Assembly (NCBI GenBank): GCA_027559495.1
Contig: JAMXSV010000019.1
Location: 62,001 to 126,000, forward strand
Length of the DNA stretch: 64,000 bases
Reading direction: 5' to 3'
DNA from: Aurifilum marmelostoma
Taxonomy: Eukaryota; Ascomycota; Sordariomycetes; Diaporthales; Cryphonectriaceae
A program made the position numbers and the translations under genes. Below are positions 12,960-23,887 of this stretch, piece by piece (the stretch's first letter is position 1; each line of letters opens with the position of its first letter). The notes beneath the pieces were generated by a model. It was not told where the DNA came from. It did not search any database and saw only the letters and a list, made by a program, of their open reading frames with translations.

Positions 12960-13931
12960 ATGCCATCTGTCCAAGCGAATCCAGAATCCTACGCGACGAT
13001 CGTTGCAGCGACGTCCCTGTTGTCGATAGCGCTTTACAATGCCTGCGAGTTAAACATCATCATCTTTCAGACCTTCAAGCGGCGTTCGGGTCTTTATTTT
13101 TGGAGTTTCCTGGTTGCAGCTAACGGTATCGTCCCATACGCCATCGGCTATGTAATTTTCGACTACCAATTATCACCTTTCCCATATGCCGTCATTCTTT
13201 CAATGGTTCTCGGCTCGGTATGTATGGTGAACAGCCAGTCTCTCGTCCTTTACTCACGGCTGCACCTTACTTTATACGATAAGTCTAGAGTTCGACCACT
13301 TCTAGCCATGATCATTGTCGACGGTCTTGTACTCCATGTGCCCACCGCGGTGTTGCTTTTTGGCATAAGTGCACATCCATCGGACATGGAGAAATGGTTC
13401 AGAGTATACCAAATTTACGTAAAAGTGGAAGTCACTGTCTTCTTTGTTCAAGAAGGCATTCTCTCGAGCATCTATATCTATTCAACCTTTGAATATTTCC
13501 GGATTAAATCGTCGATACGTAACGAAAAAACCAACTCTGTCGTGAGCCAGCTCATAGTGATCATGGTTCTAATCATATTCCTGGATGCGACGATACTCGG
13601 CCTTGAATTTGCTTACCTGTACAATCTACAGACAGCATACAAGGCATTCGTTTACAGCATAAAACTCAAACTTGAGTTCAGTATTCTCAACACACTTGTG
13701 GACATCAATCAGGTGAAGCTGTCTTTGGTATCGGTGGAGCAGTCCCAATCCCACGACCACGATCCTCATGGCGGCGAAATCCATACACTGCTTGAAACAG
13801 CGAATGAAGATGCTGCTGCGGCCACCTCAGCTCTACCAGACGCAAGCATCTCACAAGAACTTTACCCAAGAATCTCAGGCGATGAGCATGGACGCCAGTC
13901 GCATACTGAGACAGAGAGCAGTGGTGGATAA
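12960..13931 (+). CDS. Seven-transmembrane protein, DUF7703-like
   Basis: Single-exon gene of 323 residues. About seven hydrophobic helices can be read between residues 10 and 260 (for example ATIVAATSLLSIALYNACEL, FWSFLVAANGIVPYAIGYVIF, VVSQLIVIMVLIIFLDATIL), after which a hydrophilic tail rich in Ser, His, Glu and Asp follows (SQSHDHDPHGG). The pattern, with a tyrosine-rich loop and LEFSILNTLVDINQVKL after the last helix, fits the fungus-specific family usually labelled DUF7703, distantly like Pth11-type receptors. It is probably a plasma-membrane protein, perhaps a receptor, though no ligand or partner is known. The start is preceded by an A-rich context (GGGAAAAAATG), favourable for initiation. 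It is intact between two decayed stretches, which suggests it is either recent or maintained by selection. Confidence 0.8.
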   Translation: MPSVQANPESYATIVAATSLLSIALYNACELNIIIFQTFKRRSGLYFWSFLVAANGIVPYAIGYVIFDYQLSPFPYAVILSMVLGSVCMVNSQSLVLYSRLHLTLYDKSRVRPLLAMIIVDGLVLHVPTAVLLFGISAHPSDMEKWFRVYQIYVKVEVTVFFVQEGILSSIYIYSTFEYFRIKSSIRNEKTNSVVSQLIVIMVLIIFLDATILGLEFAYLYNLQTAYKAFVYSIKLKLEFSILNTLVDINQVKLSLVSVEQSQSHDHDPHGGEIHTLLETANEDAAAATSALPDASISQELYPRISGDEHGRQSHTETESSGG

Positions 13932-14743
13932 TCCATATCTGCATGGTGAAACCAGGTCGATTGGTTCCTGGGGATGGGACAGTGTTGCTAGAGGTACAGC
14001 GTTGACTGGACAGTTGTGTTAATGATTAAGACATCTATAGGTATAATGAGATTTGTTAGATAACAAACTGGGGGTAATCTGCTGCGAAGGCTCTAGACGG
14101 CATTCTGTTGTGGTTAAGGATATAATTTACATAATATTCTTTGGTTTCGCACCTCATGTTGCGATTTGCTCTGCTGATCCTACTAAATAACTTGATATAC
14201 GTAAAGTTTGCAACTAAGAAGATTTTCAAAAAGATGAAATTGGGAACCTCAAGTCTTAAAGCTACTTAGACGTCGTATTTAGTTAATTATATAAAGCTCT
14301 AGCTTGAACTAATATTGGGATCTAAAATGGGTTAATATACGTAGAAATGTGAATTATATTCACCCTAACCCTTCTATTTTGTTTTAGAATATAGATTAAT
14401 ACTAGCCCTAAGATAGCTACATATCTTTCTTATAGTTTCTTTTTTCTTTCTAGCTATACTGTTTCAGCTACTCATATAATCTACTATTCTATTTTACCTT
14501 AATATGATTTAGATTAGTAAGTTTGACACAACAACAATCTTAGTTTGCTAAATATTGCGCTAGCGACCGAGATAGAGACACTTGCGAAACGTTTCTAGGT
14601 AGCAATTAGGAGCACTAATTCGCTGTTGAAACAAAGCTGATACAGGAGGTCATACAGTATCCAGAAAGTATCGTAAACCTACTAAACTACTATGGGATAT
14701 CAAACTCTCGGTGTTCTAGGGCAAACTTTACACCCAAACTATA

Positions 14744-14777
14744 GAAATCTATCGAAATATATATATCGATAGATTTC
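14744..14777. repeat. Perfect 12-bp inverted repeat
   Basis: GAAATCTATCGA at 14744-14755 is repeated exactly in inverted form at 14766-14777, with a 10-base AT spacer. It would form a hairpin with a 12-bp stem. It could be an end of a small transposon relic or a chance structure; no second copy is recognised. Confidence 0.8.
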
Positions 14778-14913
14778 CTTCGCTGTGGCGCACCTGGGGC
14801 TAGATAGGTAGTTGACTGGAATATCGCTGTTTAATATATTCACTTCTGACCTACTATCTTCCCAATCCGGCTATCCACTAGCCCCTTTTGGCAATATATT
14901 TTAACATTCGCGT

Positions 14914-14926
14914 CCCCCCCCCCCCC
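14914..14926 (+). repeat. Poly-C tract (13)
   Basis: Run of 13 C followed by AAAG. Confidence 0.9.
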
Positions 14927-15344
14927 AAAGACAATAGAAAGTCGTCTAATCTTTTTACCCTGCACTCCGCAGCATAAATATGCTATGCAATAACGCATGT
15001 ATTTCAAGCATTGTAATCTGTTTTTGAAATAATTATCAATCCTTTCTTACAACCTTCCAGGACTGCTTTGCACTTCTGTTTGAACCGATTACCTATCTGC
15101 CGCGATGCCCGGGTGCGACATCCCTATCTCATCAATCCACATCCTTATAGATTTACAGATATATGCCGCGTAGCACCGCTGATAATGCAGACCTTTGGGC
15201 AGCCCTGCCTCTTCCTTGTCTATACTATAGATTGTATTTATAATGATACAATTTCCGCCAAAAGGCCACTAGTCTAACACCGCCGGCGGCACATGTAGAC
15301 GTGGGCAACTGGCTGCCGAACACCAGGCACTAGATTCCAAACAT

Positions 15345-16840
15345 TGCCTAGCCTCTGGCTTTATCTGCATATTCTAACATTCTAGAGGATACTATCACTA
15401 CCTCGTCGAACAGATACCCTATGAGTTCTATCCGAGCATTATCGGGGACTTTTATGCGGAATATGGCGCCCTTGGATGCGTTAAACAATAGCGTGCGATC
15501 CAGACGCTCAAACTCGTAGATACTAGACTTGGCGTTCCAGTCTGGAACCAAAGAAGGCAGTTCCTCCTGGATATTCTCGGTGCATCCTATTAGGAATAGC
15601 AATGAGCAGTCAATTTGAACAGTTTTGCGCTTAGTTAACCAATGCAAAGCCATATTGTCTAGGCTGTAGTCTGGTTGCATGCGTATACGCTGGCGCCAAT
15701 CGTCGACGATGGTGATGAGATTAAAGATTATGTGAGATGAGCAGGGCGAACGCTGGTGAGGCCAAATTTATGTGTATTTGATCTATCTTCTATAAAGGAA
15801 AAAGGAGAGGAAAAGAGCAGGATATATGTCCGTTTATATACTATGAGCATATAGAAAGTGGATCTGACTAGGCCCACTGGACTAATCAGAGCTTCCAGCT
15901 CGTGATATCATGTTATGTCGCGCGGGTCCGAGATCTTGCGTGACCGAGGAGCCGTCGGCGTAGTGAGAGATCGCTTAGGCCAGAGAAACCGGCGTCTCAA
16001 CTTAATCGCGACTTCCATTCTATTCTTAGCTTGTTGAGCTTGGCTATAGTCTTGGAGAAATGCTCTAGGTGGCGGATATTGTGGTGAATTGGTTATGTTA
16101 GAGAGTGGCCCTAGGAAGCAGTACTATCTTTTGAGGCAACTAGCGGTGGGTTTACGAAGCAGAGGGCATGAGGTCATTCAGAGACTAGATGATTTTCCGA
16201 AACGTGTCTGAAGTGTTAAGGAAGATAATATCGACGCTACTGACGTGGTTTCTCTCCTCTAGCAGACCAATGAGACAATATGCGCCTAGAACGTTGTCGA
16301 TGTTGATGCTATGGCGCAGACCGAAAGATACCTTGTAGTACGCATGCACTCAGGCAATTATAAGAAGAATTAATTCTCTAGATATCGCCTCTGTTGGTCG
16401 AAATGGTCCAAAGTCCATCGTTACCGGTATTAATTCATAGGTGCTGACCCAGCTGCAAAGGGAGATGTGGACGTTCTTGGTTGGACAAGGACGCTTGTGA
16501 ACCTTGTATATATATCTCCCATGAGTTCCGCCTTTTGACTTTGTTCGCCGACGTCTTTTTGGTTGATGCAGATGGCATAAGCTGACAAAGCCTGGACGGC
16601 CGTGGTGCTGTGGAACTGGCGAAGGGCGTTCTTAAGATTGGCACTGGTGCTGACTGCACGGTCGTCATTGTAGATGGTCCGCCTGTCGCGACAGCACGGG
16701 TCGCCATAGATATAAGACACAGTCTTGTAACTCTACTCCGGGACAGTTATACGACCTGCAAAGGATCAGTGCCAGCCTCAGACCCCTCAACCTTCTGGAG
16801 GAGCAGTAATCTCGTCTCGTGAAATCTGGACCATAATGGA
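15345..16840 (-). pseudogene. Decayed heterokaryon-incompatibility (HET) domain gene
   Basis: Read on the minus strand, 16822-16430 carries the start of a HET domain in two overlapping frames: RLLLLQKVEGS and DPLQV, then SYIYGDP, RTIY, LKNALRQF, AICINQKD and MGDIYTRFTSVLV, which are the ordered HET motifs (normally SYVWGD, then W-ADAICINQ, then R---VWLG). Frameshifts and stops break it, and the tryptophans of the YVWGD and ADAICINQ motifs are replaced. The later part survives as a 110-codon frame at 15680-15348 with PDYSLDNMALHW and LPSLVPDWN, typical of the middle of HET proteins, where PDW is conserved. The ~700 bases between are too decayed to read. Known HET proteins trigger cell death on fusion of unlike strains. 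This copy cannot make a full protein. Confidence 0.75.
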
Positions 16841-17059
16841 TGGCAGCGGTAGATGACAGATTCAGATAGAGTGCCCATCACAATTTTTGGTTACCCTAGG
16901 GTATGCATTCGTGCAGACACCAACAAGAGTACATCTCGCTGCTAGATGGGCGCGGCAAGAGTTGGGTGACCTTTTTTGACAATGCAGGTGGTATTACGAG
17001 GCTGGCAAGTATTCAAGCAAGGCCGCTCGCTATTGGTGCGTCTAGGACATCTTCTAGAA

Positions 17060-17770
17060 TCTTGCTGAAGGAGCGTGGGATCCGTCGCGCTATTTCGAAA
17101 AGTCCCGCTGGCGGCTAATGATAGCAGCGTCACCATTGCCTTCATCCATTTTCTTGACAATCCTTCCGGCCTTACAGGGATTCCTCATCTCATCTCAGTG
17201 GTCCGTCCTGACCTCGTTGGGCAAAACTTTTCGGAGCTCGTGGTCATGGGCGGTGGCTATCCTTCAGGTCGCAGCTGGATTCTTTTTCTCTCCAATGGAT
17301 GCCACCCTCGCGCGCCACGTCATCACTTCATAGGAGAGAAGAGTCATCTATGTCGGGGACGATGTCAGAAAATATATCTTCAACGGCGGGCCCCTCATGC
17401 AAAGCGACATCGTCGATGATCCTGTCAGGATGGCGTACATCTACTACTCGTACTTTGCCCAAAGGCCGTCGTGGGATCCTCCCGCGGTTCTGTCTGAGAT
17501 CTACGGTCTGATCTCTCTGACATTTTCGAATATGGTAACGAGAACGGGTACAACTATAACCGGTACATTGGAACTAACCGTTGGATTTGGGGAATGACTC
17601 GAGGGATCGCCTACACTTCTTAAGGCTCAAGTCCTCCAACGAGAGGGCTGCTGCGAGAGTCTTTCTTCAAAGAGCATCATCTGCTGCACAACGTCTTCCT
17701 ACGAGACCCCTCCCACCGTATCGCGAGCTTTTCAAATGCTTGAGCCTGGGCTCATTTGGAACTAATATCA
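17060..17770 (+). pseudogene. Decayed inosine-uridine nucleoside hydrolase-like gene
   Basis: Pieces in all three plus frames line up in order with fungal IUNH-like nucleoside hydrolases: SSVTIAFIHFLDN (about 17129-17161), LVVMGGGYPSG (17236-17269), VIYVGDDVRKYI then GGPLM (about 17344-17402), DDPVRMAYIYYS and SWDPPAVLSEIYGL (17414-17506), then a YGNENGYNYN-like stretch ending in TNRW (about 17527-17585) and a C-terminal RLKSSNERAAA. Frame changes occur at least between the second and third, and between the fourth and fifth pieces, so the gene is broken. The N-terminal part with the Asp-rich catalytic motif is not recognisable. Intact family members cleave nucleosides to base and ribose, and many fungal ones are secreted. 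It starts close to, and points away from, the HET relic. Confidence 0.65.
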
Positions 17771-17949
17771 TGGGGAGTACGACTGCTCGACTGGGCTAGA
17801 TAAATAGTGACTAGGTTGTTATATTACAAATAACACCTTGCAGCTCACCTGGGCCTTGCGCTCATCCTTCCCGACACTTTTTTTCTTAGCGTCTCTACTT
17901 ATTAGTGCAGTCGCCTATTTATTATACAAAACCTTAATACTATCTAACT

Positions 17950-20900
17950 TTAATAGAAAACCTTATAGAAATTAGCTATCCTCGCTATTGTAAGGATAGC
18001 TAGCGAACCTCCCGCTACGCCCGCAAGGCCCTTAGGGCCCTAGAATAAAGATAAGAGAGAGCATACGCGCCCTCTTAATCCCTTTACTCCCTCTTTAGTA
18101 TAGCACGCAAAGCATTACTAGTTAGCTATAATTATTGCACTACTAATTGCTCTCTCTAGGAAGAGTATTGCTAAGACTAATAAAGATCTTTTTAATTAAT
18201 CTATAGAAAATATAGCTTTTAGCCTTTTAAGCAGGAAATTAGATAATATAATATAGTTTGCTATAATTAAAAAGAAGATAATTACTATTTTTAGCACTAA
18301 TCTTAATAGCTTTATTGCTTTTTAAAAAGAAAATTATAAGGCTAAATATAAATGTAAAGCGTAGATATTAGTTAGCTCTTTTCTTTTATACTTAAGTACT
18401 CTAATCTTTATAGCTATAGAAGAATAGATTATAGCCTTATTATAGATATAAAGCAATTATCTAATTTCCTTTATAATGCTAAAGCTAGCTTATTTCTTAA
18501 TTATTTTAGCTAGTATCTCTTTAAGCTCTAAAAAAAAGATTACTTAGGAAATGCTTATATAAGCGCAAATTATATACTTAGTAGTCTTTTTATTTGCTTT
18601 AAAGAGCTTAATTACTAATTTATAAAATGCAATATAATAGGCAAAAAAGAAGAATCTTTAAGTTCTAATTGCTTTAAATATATAGCTTAATATAAATAGC
18701 TTTTTTATAATTAGCTTACTTTGCTTAAATCTTTTTAGGCTTTAAGCTGCCTTATGCAAGAATTTAGAGCTAGATTTATATAACTTTCTTTAGATTATAT
18801 ATATTTAAATTAAATATATCCTTTACCTTTATAATAAAAGCAGATATAATAAATTGCTAGCTAGTAAATCTAAGATAATTTGCATTTATAAAGCAAGAGA
18901 AGTAATAATACTTATAAGATAGTTTACTTATATAATCCTAAATATTCTATATATTTTTAAGAAGTTTTTAAAGCTAAGCTATACAATGCAGATAAGCTAT
19001 TTAAAGTAAAAGCAAAGGCATAAATAGGCCTAACCCTAGTAAAGTTCTAGCAGTTAAAATATAGTTTAAATCTAAGTATAGAAAGAGATATTTATCTTAT
19101 AGCCTTTCTATAATAGATTAAGCCTTTCTGCCTCTTTAATTTTAGCAATTTAGCTAGAGAGATAGAGAAAAAGCTAAAAGTAGAGATATATAATCTAAAG
19201 TACTAGGAATATTGCTTTAGCTATAATTATTATAAATTTATAAAGTGCAAATATTGCAGCAAAAGAGCTAATACTTATAATATTATAGCTTATATGCATT
19301 TTCTTAAGTATACTAACTGCTATAATCCTGCTCTAGCAGAATATAATAACTGCCCTATTACTCTCTAGAGGGTAAATAGAAAACTAATCTAGCTTAGCAA
19401 GAGATATCTATATAAGATTTGTAGGGTAGATGCAAAGCGCACCCTAGCTGCTTTAAATGCTAAGGATATACTAGCAATAGAGGAGCGCGCAGATAGAATA
19501 GAAAAAGTAATAGCTAGTAGAGGGAATACTAACTTAATTACTATTGCCTTAGATAATCTCTCTGCTAAGCTATTTAATAAGAGAAGAGCTGCCTTTTTAG
19601 CTGCTGCTTTAGAGAGTAATTTTCTCTCTTTTGCTAATAGCCTTTCTACTCCCTTAGCTATCAAGCTGCCTTTTAGCTTCTTAAGGCCTAAGAGGGCTAT
19701 TGCTATTCTCATTATTTATAATAAGAGATAAGCAATAGAGCAGGCATTTAGCCCCTTTAATAATAATCTCTTTATCTTCTTTATATATAACTCTAGATAA
19801 GGAAAAGAAATATTAAGGCAGATTGCCTTAACTTAAATTATAGAGTAAGTATATAGTTTAAATAGCTTAGTGCAATATAAGCAAATTATATTTTGCTTAT
19901 CTTATATTTTTATAACTTTGCTTTTAATATAATATAAATATAGTTTATATATAAAAATCCTAAATATCTTTTCCTATAAAGATATAAATTTATATAAGCT
20001 ATAATCTTTATATTCTGCAAAATAGTTAAGAAATAGAGAAATAATAGCTTAGAACTCTTTTTTATATTTAAGTAGATTTTACTTTTATAATATAATAATA
20101 TAAGCTATTAAATTTAAAAGATTTACTTTAATTAGATATAAATAGCATTTCTTTTCTTAACTTTTACTAAATGCTAGGCATAAAACTAGTACTTAATTAT
20201 TTCTTATAACTTTTTCTTCTAGAGAAGTATATAGCTAGCAGCAATAGAAATGCCTAGGATCTACTTTAGAAGCTTAGCTCTAGGAATATAGGCTATAGCT
20301 ACTGCTTTATATAATAATTAAGTAATAGCAGTATAGCCTATACTAATATTCTTAGCCTTTCTATTTACTAAAATAGATATATTCTAAATTTCATTTTCTT
20401 AAATATTTCTATAGTTACTACTTTAGTTAAAAATAATCTTATTCATAGCTTAAACTATTCTATATTAATTACTATAATTTTAGAGATATTAAGAATATAC
20501 CTTTTAAGCCTGCATTATAAGATTCTAGATCTAGATTTTCTAAGATTTAGCTATCTCTTTAAAAATAAAGCTTAAGCTTTTGCTATTCCTAGCTCTTTAA
20601 TAGATTATAGTTTAATTAAGAACTAAATTAGAGAGTTTTAAAAAGTATAGCAAAACTATTAAATAGTAGTAGAAAAGCTATAGAATTTAAGGGGCTGCTT
20701 TGCTTTCTAGTAAATAGTAAAATATTAGAAAAGCTATGCAAAGTAGCAGAATGCTTACTATTCTAATTGCCTTCTCTTTTTATAAAATATTCTAGAATAT
20801 AAGAGCTTTTAGTTAATAGTATAAATAGTAAAAAGAGATTTTTAAAGATAGATAATTAATTAAGCTTTAATAGATAAGGATTTCTTTTTTTATTGCTAAT

Positions 20901-23421
20901 TAGTATAAAAAAACCCTTTATTTAAGATCTTACTTTTTTAAAATTAATAGGCGTACTATTAAGGCTACTTAAAATAAGATATAGGCACTTGCTAAAAGTA
21001 TTACTTAGAGATTTTTAAAGAAGAATAATTTACTCTTAGATCCTTTAGCTAACTAGAATCTGCAAAAGAAGTATAAGGGATTAGGAATTCTTTATCTTAT
21101 TACTGCTAAAGAGGCTAAGATATATATAATTAGAGTAATAAGTACTTTTCTAAGAATTAATTGTATTATAGTTTAAAAGCTTTGCGCTTATTAAGCAGTA
21201 ATAGAGAAATTAATACTTAGTCTTCTTAACTCTTGCTTTTATCTTAGTTACTACTCTAGATTATAGAGAGCTGCTAAGATAATAATAATACTAAAATTAG
21301 AGAAGAAGGATTTATTCTTTCCTTACTTATAGCAGCTAATAGCTTTTATCTTCTGCCTTGCAAAGAGTCTTAAGTAGATAGTAGCTAAGCAAGTTGCTTA
21401 AGCTGCTTTTTCTTGCAATATTATTAGCCTATAGCATTATAAAGCAATTCTTAAGCAGTTAATAATAAATATAATTGCCTTCTTTTCCTATAATATTAAG
21501 AAAGTGCTATAAGAGAGGTATATTATATCTATAGTTATAATAGATATATAGAGCGCATTTAATACTCTCTTTCTCTACTAGCTTCTCTTCTAAATGCAGA
21601 TATAGGGCTAGCTGCTTTAGCTGCTAAAGTTTATTTAATACTTCCTTATTAAATATTTAATTTAGATTTGCTTAAATAAATATATTAATCCCTTATAGCT
21701 AATATATTATAAAACTTTATAAGGCTCTCCTTTTTTATCTATTTTATTTATTTTATATTCAGCTAAGCTCTTTAATTAAGATTGGCTACTTTGCTATAGA
21801 TATATAAATAATCTCTGCTTTTTGCATTATAGCCTCTTTCTAAGCTATAATATAAGTATACTAGCTTAAGATATATAGAATATTCTAGCTTAAGAGAATT
21901 AAAATAAGATTTTCTTTGCTTTAAAAAATGCAAGCCATAATATTTTATATAAAGTAGATAGAATATAAATAATTTAGTAGTATAGGCTAATAAATAGCTA
22001 ATAATCTTTCTTATCCCTTTAAAGGCAGTAGGAGGCTTTAAGTTCTTTTAGCAATTAGCTCTCTACTAGCTAGGAATATACTTTAACTAGCATTTTACTT
22101 TTTAGCAATATATTTAGAAGTGCTGCACTTAGGCAATTAAGATAGCTTATTTCTTATAGGGCTTATTAAATATTATCTGCAAGCTTCTTTTATTAGCCTT
22201 CTAATAAGCAATCTTTGCTTATATTATTTCTTTCCTTCTTTATAGGGCAAAGATATAATATAGTAGCTAATTTAAACTAGCTTTAAGAGAAGGCCCTTAA
22301 GCTCCTTTTTTTTAAGTATAAATTAGCAGCAGAATATAGAATATTTAAAAAATTCTTAATTGCGCTGCTTATATAGTTTTGCTAGTCTAGCATATAATCT
22401 TTAATTGCATACTATATAGGGATATAGATCTTCCCTTAGCAAAAGCTATTCTTAAAAAGGCCTATTACTGCCTTGCATAATAGATAATTACTATAAATGC
22501 TAATAATCCTATTGCCTATTGCGCAAAGAAGATATAGCAATAAGGCAGGAAGCTATGCAGCTCCTTACTAGCTATTACTATTTTATAGCATATATATACT
22601 GCCTTTCTCTTTACCCCTAAATAACTAAAGCTAGCTTAGCTAGTATATATAGCTTATAGCTGCTTAGATCCTATTAGCAGCAATCCTAAGTTTAAGATAG
22701 CTAAACTATTTACTTATTAGATATAATAGCATTTGCAGAATAATATTATAGTATTTTTAGATAGCTTTAAAAATAAATAATATTATAGTATTTTTAGATA
22801 GCTTTAAAAATAAAAATAGAGTAAAGTATAGCTTTATAGTTTATTATAGCAAAAGCTATTAGCTAATATCTACTAGCTCTAGCTCTTTATATATATACTT
22901 TAAAATATTTAATATTAAAGCGCTTAGAGCTTTTTAGAGCTTAAAAGCAGCTATATATATCTTAATATAAGCAGATAATATTATAGTTTGCTTTAATAAT
23001 ATAGCTATTCTTTAACGTATAGTATCTGCAGTTTTTTTAATCTTCTCTTAATTTATCTTTTTTGCTTTTAAAGTATATATATACTGCTATAATGCAAAGA
23101 TATATTAATGCTTAGAGTACTTAGGCATTTATAGCAATAAGATAGTAGATACTCTAGCTAAAGAAGAGCAGGAATAGCTTTAGAACTAACTAGTATAGCT
23201 AATCTCTACTAGCTTTAAGAGATTCTGCTAGGAGACTCTAATTATAATCTCTTAAAATAAATAAATCTATATCTTCCCTAGCTTATTAAAATAATACTAC
23301 TTCTAAAATCTCTCTATTAGCAAAAGACTAATCTTTAAATTAGCCCTTAATTAAGCTATATTATACTAATTTCTAGCTATTTATATAAGCTATAGCAATT
23401 TTAAATAATATTATTATATAA
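17950..23421 (+). mobile_element. RIP-degraded LINE retrotransposon, Tad-like
   Basis: Coding frames are peppered with TAA/TAG where CAA/CAG (Gln) is expected, and TA steps dominate. Still readable on the plus strand, in order: a gag-like ORF1 end with zinc-knuckle cysteines (about 19205-19370, C-x2-C type spacings); the reverse transcriptase, with KLEKKDLFFPY near 21295-21325, the motif-A segment with SAFNTLF near 21530-21585, GSPFLSILF near 21724-21750, and the catalytic box, normally Y-A-D-D, now Tyr-Ile-Asn-Asn at 21801-21812; and an RNase H end with GI-SNKIVDTLAKEE near 23122-23172. This order (ORF1 knuckles, RT, RNase H, no LTR) is that of Tad-clade LINEs. The 5' edge is uncertain (about 17.95-18.05 kb); the 3' edge abuts the LTR element. 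It is inactive. Confidence 0.75.
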
Positions 23422-23887
23422 TGAGCACTGCAGTAATCTGAAGATCCTTAAGTACTAATTGGGTTTATGCTAATAAGAGCGATATCGAAGTGCTAAGTCC
23501 TTAAATACAGAACCGTACAAGTCCTAATAACAATGCAAGTATTTACTGCCTTTAGGGCTACTTAGTATATATAACTAAATACTTAGATTAATAACTAAAG
23601 AGCTATATACAAGTTCTATCTACTAGTAGTAATAATTATAGTTATATATCTAGCTCTTTAATAGGAGTTGTTAGGGTTGCTTTCAACTTTTTTAACTAGT
23701 TGCTAAAGTCGCTTTCGACTTCTTCGACTATATAACCTTTATAACCCTAACCCTTGCTTATATAATCCTTATTTCTAGAAATAGAAGGCAGTATGCTACT
23801 CCTCTAATTAGGATATTAGATCCTTAATATCTATTTCTTATTGCTAGTAACCTATTTCGTAATCTATATATTAAATAGATTATAATA
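23422..23887 (-). repeat. LTR, 3' in element sense, fully RIP-mutated
   Basis: 466 bases, aligned by eye with the LTR at 30366-30863. Differences are nearly all C/T or G/A. It holds two copies of a 32-base internal repeat (about 23662-23735). Confidence 0.85.

Larger units (their letters stand above)
13932..15344. other. AT-rich intergenic region with inverted repeat and poly-C tract
   Basis: No gene seen. It holds a perfect 12-bp inverted repeat and a run of 13 C, listed separately, in otherwise AT-rich sequence. The frame at 15068-15277 shows no family features. Confidence 0.55.

Noticed and set aside
19389..19712. 107-codon open frame on the minus strand within the LINE
   Set aside because: The Leu/Ala/Lys-rich peptide is antisense to the LINE coding strand; it is open only because the plus-strand stops created by RIP (TAA/TAG) do not fall in this frame.
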